The notes beneath the pieces were generated by a model. That model had not been told where the DNA came from. It searched no databases and was given only the letters and a program-made list of their open reading frames with translations. Below, piece by piece: positions 35,148-44,312 of a stretch of DNA of 64,000 bases. The position numbers and the translations under genes are program-made. The DNA lies in NCBI GenBank assembly GCA_025055075.1, contig JANWYV010000006.1, forward strand, positions 1 through 64,000, given 5' to 3'. The first letter of the stretch is position 1; each line of letters begins with the position of its first letter. This stretch comes from Blastocatellia bacterium (GTDB taxonomy: Bacteria > Acidobacteriota > Blastocatellia > HR10).

Positions 35148-35603
35148 AGCGCACCCCCTCTTTCAGTTGAAAGCTCCTCTCGCCCTCAAAGCGAAGGCTC
35201 TTCTTGCTTCCCCCCGATTCGGGATGCTGTCCTCAGCATCCCCGCGCCTCCTACAATCCACCCGCCGTCGGGCTGTGGAATAACAAAAACGAAACGAGCG
35301 GTGATGTCAAGTTGCGCCGTTGGGCCGTGAGGGAGCTCACTATTCTGACTAGCTGTCCTGAGGGAGTGCCCCACGATCATCGCGAGCCCTGCCACAGGCG
35401 GAGACCATCTGAAATTGAGTTTGGCCGCGGTAGGGATTTGCTCGCGCTCCAGGCTGAATTCGGATTGCCCGCTTGCGCGGGGGTGTTGTGGCGTGGATCT
35501 CGATGAAAGATCCACAGCGGATCGCCAAAGCGAGATTCCAGCTATTCACTTCGCGGGCTCAAGTTGATCGCGGCCGAGCGTACTCGCGGGCTCCTGACGG
35601 ATC
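35148..35603 (-). other. Leader and intergenic region
   Basis: No gene seen. A candidate promoter lies at 35280-35310 (next entry). An 8-bp perfect hairpin GTGGATCT/AGATCCAC with a 7-nt loop is at 35493-35515, without a U-tract. Confidence 0.4.
35280..35310 (-). promoter_or_regulatory. Candidate promoter of the beta-helix gene
   Basis: On the minus strand TTGACA (35305-35310), 19 nt, TGTTAT (35280-35285). Perfect -35, but spacing is long. Confidence 0.35.
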
Positions 35604-37445
35604 TCATGGACTGACCGGGCGCGTGCTGCGGAAGACGCCACCGCCTTCGGTCCCGGCGTAGAGCACTTGGCGCGCGTCGAGAGCGAGGGCGAGGACCACT
35701 GTGTTGGTCAAGCCGGCATTGACCGGCGTCCAACTCTCACCCCGATCGCGAGAGCGAAAGACGCCTTGAGCTGTTCCAGCGAAGAGATGGCCGTTTGCGG
35801 TCAGGACGAGCGCGCGCACATCCAGATTGCTCAATCCCGTGACGACGCGTCGCCATTGAGGCTTGTCTTGTATGGGCGTGCGGAAGACCCCGCGCTTAGT
35901 CGCCGCAAAGAGCATGCCATCCGAAGTCGCCACAAGCGCGCGAATCTCCTCTCCGCCAACCCCAGCCACTCCCGAGAGTCCGTATCCGCTCCACTTCTGG
36001 CCATTATCCGTCGAGCGGAAGACGCCGTTGCCCGTTCCAGCGAACAGTTGTCCACCAGGGCCAGAGGCCAAGGCGAGGACGCGACGTCCGAGAAGTCCCG
36101 AACGCCTCCAGCTCCCTCCTCCGTCGGTGGAGCGAAGGAGGCCGATTTGAGTTCCGGCGAAGATGTCACCGCTTGGCGTCACAAGGATAGAGTGAACAGC
36201 CAGATTCGCTAACCCCACAAGCGTCCATGTCTCCCCATCGCGCGAGAGGAAAAAGCCCGCGGGCGTTCCTGCGAGGAATGTCCCTCCGCGCGTCGTGGCG
36301 AGCGCCAATGCTTCGACGCGCGGGAGCGTGCGCCGATAACTCTGGCCTTGATCGCGAGAGAGAAAGATCCCGTTCGTGCTCACTCCTACGGCGAGCGTCC
36401 CATCAGCTCGAACGGCAATCGAGCGGGCGGTCGAAGCAATGAGACCTTGATTCGCCGCGCTCCAGCTCGTCCCGCCGTCTGTTGAACGAAAGATGCCAGC
36501 TCCCAAAGTCCCGACCAAGATTTCCCCTCCCTCAGTGGGCAGGATCCTGAAGACCCGTAAGCTCTCCAATCCCGCGCTCACGTCCTGCCAGGTCGCGCCT
36601 CCGTCTGTGGAGCGAAAGATGCCCTTGTCAGCCGTTCCGGCAAAGAGCGTGCCATCGGGAGCGAGCGCCAGAGCGAGGATCTCATTGTCTCCAAGGCCTT
36701 GGTTGACACTTCGGAAGTGATCGGCATCGTCGGTCGAGACGAAGACGCCGCCGCCGAGCGTGCCGACGTAAATGGTGTCTTCAGGCGTGATGACGAGGGT
36801 CGCGATGTTGTTGTTGAGAAGCCCGAGGTGATAGGTGTAGCGCCAGCTCCGTCCTTGATCGGTCGAGCGGTAGAGTTCTCCATTGGTCCCAGCGTAGATT
36901 CGGCCTCGTGAATCGCGGGCGAAGGCGCGCACATCGAGGGCCGCGACGCCGAAGTTCACTTCCGTCCAGCTTTGGCCGCCATCGGTAGAGCGGAAGATGC
37001 CGCCGCCAAAGGTGCCTGCGAGGATGTAGTCTTCGGTGGCGAAGAGGGCTTGCACGGAGAGATTCTTGAGCCCCGTGTTCGCAACCGTCCACGTCGTTCC
37101 GCCATCGCGCGAGCGGTAGATGCCTTGACCGGCCGTTCCCGCCAAGATGTCGCCCGCCGGCGTGACGACTAGGCTCAGCACGTGGGCGCCAAGAGTAGCT
37201 ATCCGTGTCCACGTCTCTCCGCGATCATCGGAGCGAAAGACACCTCCGCCAAAGGCTCCGGCAAAGAGCGTGCCCGTCGGGCTGGCCGTCAGTGCGAGGA
37301 TCGTCCCGCCCAGAGGCCCATTCGTCTGCTCCCAGAATTCGGATTGGGCGGGAGCCGACCTTCCGTCAAAGGGAAGGACCAATAGAAAGACCAGTAGGCT
37401 GACGATCAAGAGAAGTGCGCCAAGTCCGCCACATCTCATTCTCAT
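35604..37445 (-). CDS. Secreted 14-blade BNR/YCF48-like propeller protein
   Basis: 613 aa. A signal/anchor (LLLIVSLLVFLLVLPF) is followed by 14 repeats of about 42 residues, each with a core like GTLFAGTxGGGVFRSxDxGxTW. Fourteen units would make two seven-bladed propellers. Similar to VPS10/sortilin and YCF48-like repeats. Exported, probably surface or periplasmic; ligand unknown. Promoter at 37478-37506. Confidence 0.85.
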   Translation of the reverse strand: MRMRCGGLGALLLIVSLLVFLLVLPFDGRSAPAQSEFWEQTNGPLGGTILALTASPTGTLFAGAFGGGVFRSDDRGETWTRIATLGAHVLSLVVTPAGDILAGTAGQGIYRSRDGGTTWTVANTGLKNLSVQALFATEDYILAGTFGGGIFRSTDGGQSWTEVNFGVAALDVRAFARDSRGRIYAGTNGELYRSTDQGRSWRYTYHLGLLNNNIATLVITPEDTIYVGTLGGGVFVSTDDADHFRSVNQGLGDNEILALALAPDGTLFAGTADKGIFRSTDGGATWQDVSAGLESLRVFRILPTEGGEILVGTLGAGIFRSTDGGTSWSAANQGLIASTARSIAVRADGTLAVGVSTNGIFLSRDQGQSYRRTLPRVEALALATTRGGTFLAGTPAGFFLSRDGETWTLVGLANLAVHSILVTPSGDIFAGTQIGLLRSTDGGGSWRRSGLLGRRVLALASGPGGQLFAGTGNGVFRSTDNGQKWSGYGLSGVAGVGGEEIRALVATSDGMLFAATKRGVFRTPIQDKPQWRRVVTGLSNLDVRALVLTANGHLFAGTAQGVFRSRDRGESWTPVNAGLTNTVVLALALDARQVLYAGTEGGGVFRSTRPVSP

Positions 37446-37477
37446 TGCCTTTTGCCCTCCGTGAGATCTCCTGCTAG

Positions 37478-37506
37478 GGAATAGAACAGCGTATGCGCTC
37501 TGTCAA
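37478..37506 (-). promoter_or_regulatory. Promoter of the 14-blade propeller gene
   Basis: On the minus strand TTGACA (37501-37506), 17 nt, TATTCC (37478-37483), about 33 nt before the start codon. Confidence 0.65.
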
Positions 37507-37576
37507 GCCAGAAAATTCCGTGCAACACTTCGCCCAGCATTAGGAGTCGAACTCGGTGGAATCGAAGGAGGAAGCG

Positions 37577-39268
37577 ATGGGGAAGAAGAAATGGGACTGT
37601 CGCACGAAGCGCGCGTTTTGCCGCACGGCGCACATGATGAGCGAGCGTCTCGGGACTATTGAGCCGAAAGGGATGCTCGCGCTCATCCTTCTCCTGTGGG
37701 TGGCGCTGCAGGGAGGCGCTGGTCCGATCGCGGCGGCAGAGGCCGAGCGATTAGCGCCGCGCGTGGCGATCGTTCCGAACCTCGTCCCGGTCGGAGAGGA
37801 CGTCCATATGCTCGTGTGCGTGAGCAATGCGAACGCGCGCGCGACGGCGCGGCTACAGCAGGGAGACGTGTGGCGCGTTCTGTTTGACCGCGCGCGCCTG
37901 CTCCTCGATGGTCAGGTCATTCGCATGCACAGCAGCTCGGAGCAACTGCGCGCTGAAGATTGGCTCGTGCGCGTGGATTTCCTGAGCAATGCGCTCGAGT
38001 TTCACTATCGGGGCGAATCCAAGCCATTTCGCTCCGAGGATCGCGTGTGCGCGGAGATCGTGGCCTTCACTTCGGCGGAAGTGGGGCTTGCGCGCGTGAG
38101 ACTCCTTGTCCCCAACGATCCGACGCGATACGACTCCGCGTCTGTGGAGCCGACGTTCGTGAGCGTCGTGGATTTCCCGACTGGGCCGCCGGGACCGCCC
38201 GGGCCGATCGGTCCGGCTGGACCTCCGGGACCGCCCGGGCCGCCTGGGTCTGAGCGCGTCGTCATCTCGACCGAGGGAACACTCCCTGCTGGGGCGATCA
38301 TCTTGGGACGACCGAATGATCAGAGGATTCTCGCCGCCGGATTCTCCGAGATTGGACGCTCGGCGATCGAAGCTTGGTTTTCGACTTCGACGACTAACGC
38401 GCCGAGTGGGCGCAGCGGACATACCGCCGTTTGGACGGGGACGGAGATGCTCATCTGGGGGGGGAGCACGTTGATCATTGGAGGCTTCACGAACACGGGC
38501 GGACGATACAATCCGGCGACCGATACATGGCGGCCGATTTCGACGACGAATGCTCCCAGTGCGCGAAGCAATCACACGGCCGTCTGGACGGGCACAGAGA
38601 TGATCATCTGGGGCGGAAGCGATAGCCGAGGCCCATTGAACACTGGCGCGCGTTATAATCCGGCAACCGATACTTGGACTCCGATCTCGACCACCAATGC
38701 CCCGAGCGCGCGGAGCGGTCATACGGCCGTTTGGACCGGAAGCGAGATGATCATCTGGGGGGGCGTCGGCAGTGGGGGTGCGCGCACAAACACCGGCGGA
38801 GCTTATGATCCGCGTACCAATAGCTGGCGTCCTATCAGCACGACCAACGCGCCCAGCGCCCGCAGCCATCACACGGCCATCTGGACGGGATCGCTCATGC
38901 TCGTCTGGGGAGGGATCAACAATCTCGACTTCTTCGCCACGGGCGGTCGCTACGATCCGGCGCGCGACAGTTGGACGGCTATGAGCACAGCCAACGCTCC
39001 CGATGAGCGGAGTCAACATACGGCTGTGTGGACGGGAAGCGAAATGCTCGTCTGGGGTGGAACCAATCTCAATGGTGCGCAAAGTTCCGGCGGCCGGTAC
39101 GATCCACGCACGAACAGTTGGTCGAGTTTCACCAGCTCCAATGCGCCAAGTCCGCGCAGCGGGCACACCGCCGTTTGGACCGGAACGGAGATGATCATTT
39201 GGGGCGGAATCGGCCCGCTCAATACGGGCGGACGTTTGGGCTTCCTCTCCTTCTATCGGAAGAATTAA
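37577..39268 (+). CDS. Secreted collagen-like/Kelch propeller protein
   Basis: 563 aa from ATG 37577 (AAGGAGG upstream). The N-terminus is basic with a membrane helix (MLALILLLWVALQGGAG), then a beta domain of about 130 residues. A collagen-like stretch of eight Gly-X-Y triplets (residues 203-226, mostly GPP) follows, then six Kelch-like repeats of about 49 residues (NAPSxRSxHTAVWTGTEMIIWGG ... GGRYNPATDTW), predicting a six-bladed propeller. Likely a surface or extracellular protein. A textbook terminator follows. Confidence 0.85.
   Translation: MGKKKWDCRTKRAFCRTAHMMSERLGTIEPKGMLALILLLWVALQGGAGPIAAAEAERLAPRVAIVPNLVPVGEDVHMLVCVSNANARATARLQQGDVWRVLFDRARLLLDGQVIRMHSSSEQLRAEDWLVRVDFLSNALEFHYRGESKPFRSEDRVCAEIVAFTSAEVGLARVRLLVPNDPTRYDSASVEPTFVSVVDFPTGPPGPPGPIGPAGPPGPPGPPGSERVVISTEGTLPAGAIILGRPNDQRILAAGFSEIGRSAIEAWFSTSTTNAPSGRSGHTAVWTGTEMLIWGGSTLIIGGFTNTGGRYNPATDTWRPISTTNAPSARSNHTAVWTGTEMIIWGGSDSRGPLNTGARYNPATDTWTPISTTNAPSARSGHTAVWTGSEMIIWGGVGSGGARTNTGGAYDPRTNSWRPISTTNAPSARSHHTAIWTGSLMLVWGGINNLDFFATGGRYDPARDSWTAMSTANAPDERSQHTAVWTGSEMLVWGGTNLNGAQSSGGRYDPRTNSWSSFTSSNAPSPRSGHTAVWTGTEMIIWGGIGPLNTGGRLGFLSFYRKN
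38183..38254 (+). repeat. Collagen-like Gly-X-Y repeat
   Basis: Eight Gly-X-Y triplets, mostly Gly-Pro-Pro, in frame within the Kelch protein gene. Short compared with stable bacterial collagens. Confidence 0.8.
38378..39246 (+). repeat. Six in-frame Kelch repeats (about 147-bp period)
   Basis: Tandem units with highly similar DNA, suggesting recent duplication or gene conversion. Confidence 0.75.
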
Positions 39269-39288
39269 CCCCCCACCTCGCCCTCCGT

Positions 39289-39322
39289 GTGGGGACCCCT
39301 CGATGGGGTCCCCACTCTTTTT
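39289..39322 (+). terminator. Rho-independent terminator after the Kelch gene
   Basis: Perfect 11-bp stem GTGGGGACCCC/GGGGTCCCCAC, 5-nt loop, then CTCTTTTT. Confidence 0.92.
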
Positions 39323-39407
39323 GCGATTGAGCCCGTCAGGCCTTCGCTCCAAGAAGATCATCACGGAGGACGGCGCCTTCAAGCGCCCGCTTCCTTGTGC
39401 TAAACTC

Positions 39408-40715
39408 ATGCCGATGATGGGAGGCACGAGAGGACGAACTCGTCGCGGAGAAATAGCGAGCGTCTCGGTGAAGTGGATATGGAGGAGTGCGCTTCTGCTC
39501 GCCGTGGGGCTTGGCGCCAGTGGTTCCTGGCGCGAAAGCTTCGGGCAAGCGGCGCCAGAGCGTTCGGTGGCCGAGTACGTCGAGGAAGTGCAACAGCTTC
39601 TGCGCGAAGCTGGACGAGCGGATATCGCGGAGAAAGAGGCAGCGGCGATGCGCGAGCGCGCGCGCGCTTTGGCGCGGCAATATGCGGCGCGCCTCAAAGG
39701 CAGGAATCTCGAAGGCGTGGAACGGTTTCAGCTCGGCTATCTCTACCACCTCGCCGATGACACCGAAAACGCGTTGGCCCTCTTTCGCGATCTTGTGAAC
39801 GATCGCACGCTGAGCGAAGAGGATCGGCAGCGCGTGCGGCTCGCTCTCATCGAGAGGTATTGTGAGAGCGGGCGTTTGGCGGAGGCGGAGGCTGAGCGCG
39901 CGGCCATTTCGCCACAGGCGTTCAACGCTCGCGAAGTAATGGCGATGGCGGCCATGCGCCTGGCCATCGCCTACACGCAGGCTGGACAGTTGGAACGAGC
40001 GCTTCAGGAGCAGGAGAAAGCGTATGAGGCCGCGCGCGGGAGCGGACTCGTGCCCCTCACCTGGAAGGCGGCGCGAGCGCTGGCCGAGCTGTATGCCGCT
40101 TTGGGAAAGCACGCTGAGAGTCGCACGCTGCTCTCACGATTGAAGGAAGAGCTCCAACGGCAACTGCCGTGGGCCCAGGGCGAAGCGCTGCAAATGCTCG
40201 CGCGCACGATCTCGCAGATCGAGAGCACGCTCGCGCAACTTGAGTTGATCGGCAAATCGGCGCCGGAGATCGCCGTCGCGAAATGGATTGAGGAAGCGCC
40301 CGTACGATTGGCCGATCTGCGCGGACGCGTCGTCGCATTGGAATTTTGGGCGGCTTGGTGTCCGGATTGTCGCGGGCTGATCCCGCATCTGCGCACCTGG
40401 GCCGCGCGCTATGAGAAGGAGGGCTTGAAGGTCCTCGCTGTGACTCGATACTATGGCTTCAATGGTCGCGAGGTCGGACGCGCGTCTCGGGAAGAAGAGG
40501 AACGGTTCTTGGCTGAGTTCAAGCGCCTTCGAGAATTGCCCTATGGGACGGCCATTGATGATGGACAGCGAAGCTTCGACACGTATCATGTGACGTGGGT
40601 CCCGACGATCGCGATCATTGATCGCACGGGGCGCATCCGCTACATCTTCACCTGGAACGAGAATCCGAGCTTGTGCGAGTGGATGATCAAACAGATCTTG
40701 GGTGAGAGAAGTTGA
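39408..40715 (+). CDS. Secreted TPR protein with thioredoxin-like domain
   Basis: About 435 aa. A membrane or signal helix ([13 protein letters not shown]) is followed by TPR-like helices (residues about 70-280), then a TlpA/AhpC-type thioredoxin fold with the active site [10 protein letters not shown] (CxxC) and a cis-Pro segment WVPTIAIID. Probable periplasmic thiol-disulfide oxidoreductase or cytochrome-maturation-like factor. The start is uncertain (ATG 39408, 39414 or 39417, or GTG 39468); an extended -10 (TGCTAAACT, ending 39406) would make it nearly leaderless. thiS follows after 14 nt. Confidence 0.82.
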   Translation: MPMMGGTRGRTRRGEIASVSVKWIWRSALLLAVGLGASGSWRESFGQAAPERSVAEYVEEVQQLLREAGRADIAEKEAAAMRERARALARQYAARLKGRNLEGVERFQLGYLYHLADDTENALALFRDLVNDRTLSEEDRQRVRLALIERYCESGRLAEAEAERAAISPQAFNAREVMAMAAMRLAIAYTQAGQLERALQEQEKAYEAARGSGLVPLTWKAARALAELYAALGKHAESRTLLSRLKEELQRQLPWAQGEALQMLARTISQIESTLAQLELIGKSAPEIAVAKWIEEAPVRLADLRGRVVALEFWAAWCPDCRGLIPHLRTWAARYEKEGLKVLAVTRYYGFNGREVGRASREEEERFLAEFKRLRELPYGTAIDDGQRSFDTYHVTWVPTIAIIDRTGRIRYIFTWNENPSLCEWMIKQILGERS

Positions 40716-40729
40716 GGGGAGGGGCGCCG

Positions 40730-40933
40730 ATGCGCGTCGTCCTGAATGGAGAGGAGCGGGAGATTCCCGACGGGCTCACTATTGCGAGGCTCATCGAGTA
40801 TCTGGGCGTGAACCCGGAGCGGGTGGCTGTCGAGCGAAATCGCGAAGTCGTCCCTCGCGCGCAGTGGACGAGCGTCGAGATTCGAGACGGAGATCGGTTG
40901 GAGATCGTGCACTTCGTCGGTGGAGGGAGCTAG
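40730..40933 (+). CDS. thiS: Sulfur carrier protein ThiS
   Basis: 67 aa. Ubiquitin-like fold with [23 protein letters not shown] and [15 protein letters not shown]. ThiS donates sulfur to the thiazole as a C-terminal thiocarboxylate on GG. Here the C-terminus reads GGGS, with one residue after the GG. GGGGAGGGG lies upstream of the ATG. It lies 14 nt after the thioredoxin-like gene; thiO is at 13402 and no thiG is nearby. Confidence 0.85.
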   Translation: MRVVLNGEEREIPDGLTIARLIEYLGVNPERVAVERNREVVPRAQWTSVEIRDGDRLEIVHFVGGGS

Positions 40934-41388
40934 GAGGCGCGCTCTTTCTGCTGACACTCGCGGCAGATGCCGAGGACTTGCACCGTATATTCGAGGACGC
41001 GCCACGACCTGGTGGCTTCTTGAGGGAGTGACAAATGCTCGAGCGCTTCGGCGGAGAAGTCCTCAATGGCGTGACAGCGAACGCAAATGAGGTGATGGTG
41101 ACGCGCGCGATTGGCATCGTAGCGCGCCGTCTCATGTAATGGGGTCACCTTCGAGATGAATCCCTCGTGTTCGAGCGTCTCCAGGGTCTTGTAGACAGTT
41201 GCCAGGGAGATCGTCGGGTATTGGCGTCGGATGCGTCGGTAGATGTCCTCGGCGCTCGGATGCTGCGAGGACGTGATGAGTGCATGATAGATCGCCAACC
41301 GTTGCGGCGTCACGCTCAATCCGCGCGCGCGGCAGTGCTCGACGAACTGCGCCATCCTCGCCTTGATCGTTTCATCCCTCGCCGACAA
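40930..41388 (-). CDS. Fur/PerR/Zur-family metalloregulator
   Basis: 152 aa. A winged helix ([28 protein letters not shown]) is followed by [16 protein letters not shown] and a second CRECQ pair, giving the structural zinc CxxC sites, and HHH metal-site residues. Whether Fe, Mn/peroxide or Zn is sensed cannot be told from sequence alone. The start is TTG 41388 with GGAG at 10 nt. Overlaps the thiS end by 4 nt on the opposite strand. An imperfect Fur-box-like GAGAATGATTTTTC lies upstream near 41404, so self-regulation is possible. Confidence 0.85.
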   Translation of the reverse strand: MSARDETIKARMAQFVEHCRARGLSVTPQRLAIYHALITSSQHPSAEDIYRRIRRQYPTISLATVYKTLETLEHEGFISKVTPLHETARYDANRARHHHLICVRCHAIEDFSAEALEHLSLPQEATRSWRVLEYTVQVLGICRECQQKERAS

Positions 41389-41465
41389 TGTCTCGCCTCT
41401 CCTGAGAATGATTTTTCGATGCTAGGGAAAATTAAACCCAATCCCGCAGACGTCGTCAAGGGGGA

Positions 41466-42284
41466 TCAGGGAATCTCGACCTCCAGCGCTTCCTCGGGCG
41501 AGGTCTCTATGGCGTGCAGGGCGCGTCGGGCGAAGACGAGGAAGCCCGTGTGCCCGATCATGCGCTCGAATGGACGGGTCTTGCCGGAACGCACGAGCAG
41601 ATGTCGAAGGAGGACTTCGACGGTCTCGATCATCACAAAGCCCTCGGCTTCCAGTGTAGCGACCATGCGTTCAACTTGGTTGAAGGTTGGAGAGATCGAG
41701 GCCAAGCGTCCACCGCCGCGCAGTGCTCGCCGGGCTGCGGGCACTCCTTCCCATGGAGAGGGAAGATCAAGCAGCACGACGTCCACGTCCTCTTCGTCGA
41801 AGCCTTCAGTGACGTCTCGCACTTTGAACTCGACCAGGTGCGCGAGCCCAGCGCGCTCGACATTCTCACGCGCGATCTCCAAGAATCGCACCTCGCGATC
41901 GTAGGCATAGACTTTCCCCGTCGGGGCGACAGCCGTCGCCAGGCAGAGCGTCGCCGCTCCGGAGCCGACGCCACATTCAATGACGCGCATGCCGGAACCC
42001 AGGCCGGTCTTCACCAAGATCAGGCCCGCGTCCTTCGGATAGATGATCTGCGTCAGCCGCCGGACTTTCATCATTCGATCCTCGAGAACGGGTTCCAACA
42101 CAACGAAGGGTCGGCCTGCCGAGCTGTGCACGACCTCGCCGTAGCGCTTCCCCACGACGTCAGCGTGACGAATCTCTCCAGCGTGCGTCCCGAGTTTCCC
42201 TCCTTCGGTGAGGGAGATCAGATAGGTCTTGCGATCGGGCGAGTAGAGCAAGACCGCGTCTCCGAATTTGAGGCCATCACCCAT
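41466..42284 (-). CDS. trmI: tRNA (adenine-58-N1)-methyltransferase TrmI
   Basis: 272 aa from ATG 42284 (GGAG at 6 nt). An N-terminal beta domain leads to a class I methyltransferase fold: VIECGVGSGAATLCLA and the DLPSPW motif typical of m1A58 enzymes. Uses S-adenosylmethionine; common in thermophiles for tRNA stability. An upstream GTG (42320) overlapping the speB stop is an alternative start. Follows the polyamine genes. Confidence 0.9.
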   Translation of the reverse strand: MGDGLKFGDAVLLYSPDRKTYLISLTEGGKLGTHAGEIRHADVVGKRYGEVVHSSAGRPFVVLEPVLEDRMMKVRRLTQIIYPKDAGLILVKTGLGSGMRVIECGVGSGAATLCLATAVAPTGKVYAYDREVRFLEIARENVERAGLAHLVEFKVRDVTEGFDEEDVDVVLLDLPSPWEGVPAARRALRGGGRLASISPTFNQVERMVATLEAEGFVMIETVEVLLRHLLVRSGKTRPFERMIGHTGFLVFARRALHAIETSPEEALEVEIP

Positions 42285-42316
42285 AGGCTTCTCCAGAGCT
42301 TGGGATCGTTCCGAGC

Positions 42317-43207
42317 TCACAGACTCTCGCGCGGGAGATCACGGTGGAAGATATAACCGAGCGTTTTGTAGACGAGTTTCGCCACGATGAAATTCGAGGC
42401 TTCGTGTCCGGACATGGGGCAGAGTTCAGTGACATCCATGCCAACGATGGTGCGGTGCTCGGCCGTTTGACGAATCAGTTGCAGGGTCTCGGTCCAGGAG
42501 AGACCGCCGGGTTCCGGCGTCCCCGTGGCGGGAATGAGCGAGGGATCCAAGCCGTCCACGTCAATGGTCAGATAAACGTGAGGGCTCAGGGCAGCGATGA
42601 CTTGAGGGATCCATTCGCGAGGATCGTGAAGGTCTTTGGCGAAGAACGTCGTGACGGGGAGCTGTCGTCGAGCGCGCGCTTCCTCGAGCGAGAGAGCGCG
42701 GACGCCGACTTGCACGACGGGACAGATCTCGACCAGGCGCGCGGCGACCGAAGCATGACTATACGGAGTGCCATCATACTGATCGCGCAGATCCGCGTGC
42801 GCGTCAATCTGCAGCACAGTCAGATCAGGATAGCGTTCGGCGACGGCGCGAACGATGGGACTGGTGATCGAGTGTTCGCCGCCGAGGGCGCAGAGGAATT
42901 TCCCCGTCGCGAGCAGTCGGCGCGCCTCGTGAAAGAGCCGCTCCATGACCTCCTCAATGGGCGCATTGACCGGGGCCGGAGGGAGCGTGTGGATGCCGAG
43001 ACGATAGATCTCAGCCTCCAACTCTTCGTCATACAGCTCCAGATGGCGCGAGGCTTCGATGATGGCATGGGGGCCGAGCGCCGTGCCTTTCAGAAACGTG
43101 GTCGTCGCCTCAAACGGCACGGGCCAGATGAGGATGCGCGCCGTCTCCCACGCCGCGTGCTCGTCGGGCACGCCGCCGAAGTTAAACCAGAGTTCTGGGA
43201 TGCTCAT
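42317..43207 (-). CDS. speB: Agmatinase (ureohydrolase family)
   Basis: 296 aa. Dinuclear Mn motifs are intact: GGEHSIT, DAHADLRD and DVDGLDPS. Converts agmatine to putrescine and urea. Gene order speA, DHS-like, speB on one strand makes an arginine-to-putrescine pathway with a following aminopropyl/aminobutyl step by the DHS-like enzyme. Could also use guanidinobutyrate, but context favours agmatine. Confidence 0.92.
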   Translation of the reverse strand: MSIPELWFNFGGVPDEHAAWETARILIWPVPFEATTTFLKGTALGPHAIIEASRHLELYDEELEAEIYRLGIHTLPPAPVNAPIEEVMERLFHEARRLLATGKFLCALGGEHSITSPIVRAVAERYPDLTVLQIDAHADLRDQYDGTPYSHASVAARLVEICPVVQVGVRALSLEEARARRQLPVTTFFAKDLHDPREWIPQVIAALSPHVYLTIDVDGLDPSLIPATGTPEPGGLSWTETLQLIRQTAEHRTIVGMDVTELCPMSGHEASNFIVAKLVYKTLGYIFHRDLPRESL

Positions 43208-43250
43208 CGTCCTCTCGCCGGGTGCAGCGGGCGGACATGACTAAGGCCGC

Positions 43251-44306
43251 TCACGGGTAATTGATGCGCAGCTCGCGCCCCATGATGAAAGTGGGACGGC
43301 GGCGGACTTTCGTCTCTCGGATCGCACCCTGCGCCAGCGCCGTCACCAGCAGCGGCATGGCGATCGTTGTGTCACAGTAGACGGTGACGGTCTGCGCGCC
43401 TTTGGCGATGGCGCCCCAACTCTGCGCCTCCTCGAAGGTCGAGCCGGAGACCGTCCCGAAGTACGGCGGATCGGTGATGACCTGAATGGCGTAGTGATGG
43501 CCGCGGGCATTCGCTTTGAGCATCGCGGCCGTCGTCTCGGCTTGTTCCAGGAACTGCTTCGGGCTGCCACCGTCGAAGCAGATGATGCCCGTCTTCGGCG
43601 CTCGGCTCACGATCTGTGCGATCTCCACCACGTCTTGCACAATGTCGAACTGAAAGGCGGTCTTCCGTTCAACTCGGCTGACGGCCAACCCCACGGCGAT
43701 GGAGGAATCGGCTATGGCCGGACAGAAGATCGGGACCTTCGCCTTATAGGCTGAGGTCAGAATGCCATCTTCCGTGGCGATCTCCGCCAGCTCGCGCCCC
43801 AGCAGATAGAAGAACTCGCGCGTCGAATAGGGGCGACTCAAGTCCAATTGTGCGATGAAGTTACCGATCCATTCGTCGGCCTCGCGAAATTCGACCTCGC
43901 TGGCCAGGGTGTCGTACATCCGATCAACGAGCGCTTCTTGGAGCTCCGCATCATCCAAGTTCGGACTGCCGATGTAGTGATGCCGTCCGAGCGTCTCATG
44001 TAAGTCATGGAAGAGGTTGGTGCCCGTCGTGACCAGAACATCAATGAAGCGATTCTTAATCAAGTAGGCCACCAGACGCCGCATGCCTGCCGGAACGGCC
44101 CATCCGGCGAGCCCCATGAGGATCGTCGCATGATCGGCGAGCATCTTCTTCCAAATGTTGCGCGCTAGGGCGAGGTTCCGCCCTTGGAAGGAGATGCCCT
44201 CCATTTTATCGAGCAGACCCGCAACAGACCGATCCCGATCAATCTGGATCGGACGCGTGGGCGTCGTCAGGAATTTCGTGCTCTTGGTCTTGCGAATGAC
44301 CATCAT
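43251..44306 (-). CDS. Deoxyhypusine-synthase-like protein
   Basis: 351 aa. The DHS fold is clear: TTGTNLFHDLHETLG, CPAIADSSIAVGLA, GGSPKQFLEQAE, and an EAQSWGAIAKGAQTV block. In eukaryotic DHS the last block reads SWGKI, with the Lys forming the enzyme-substrate imine. Here Ala occupies that position (residue 299, codon 43410-43412). The gene lies 6 nt after speA and just before speB. Bacteria lack eIF5A, so a polyamine-modifying role (for example homospermidine formation) is inferred. Confidence 0.88.
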   Translation of the reverse strand: MMVIRKTKSTKFLTTPTRPIQIDRDRSVAGLLDKMEGISFQGRNLALARNIWKKMLADHATILMGLAGWAVPAGMRRLVAYLIKNRFIDVLVTTGTNLFHDLHETLGRHHYIGSPNLDDAELQEALVDRMYDTLASEVEFREADEWIGNFIAQLDLSRPYSTREFFYLLGRELAEIATEDGILTSAYKAKVPIFCPAIADSSIAVGLAVSRVERKTAFQFDIVQDVVEIAQIVSRAPKTGIICFDGGSPKQFLEQAETTAAMLKANARGHHYAIQVITDPPYFGTVSGSTFEEAQSWGAIAKGAQTVTVYCDTTIAMPLLVTALAQGAIRETKVRRRPTFIMGRELRINYP

Positions 44307-44312
44307 AGCCGT

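Noticed and set aside
37853-39697. 614-codon minus-strand frame
   Set aside because: Antisense of the repetitive Kelch gene; open only because the repeats share a frame.
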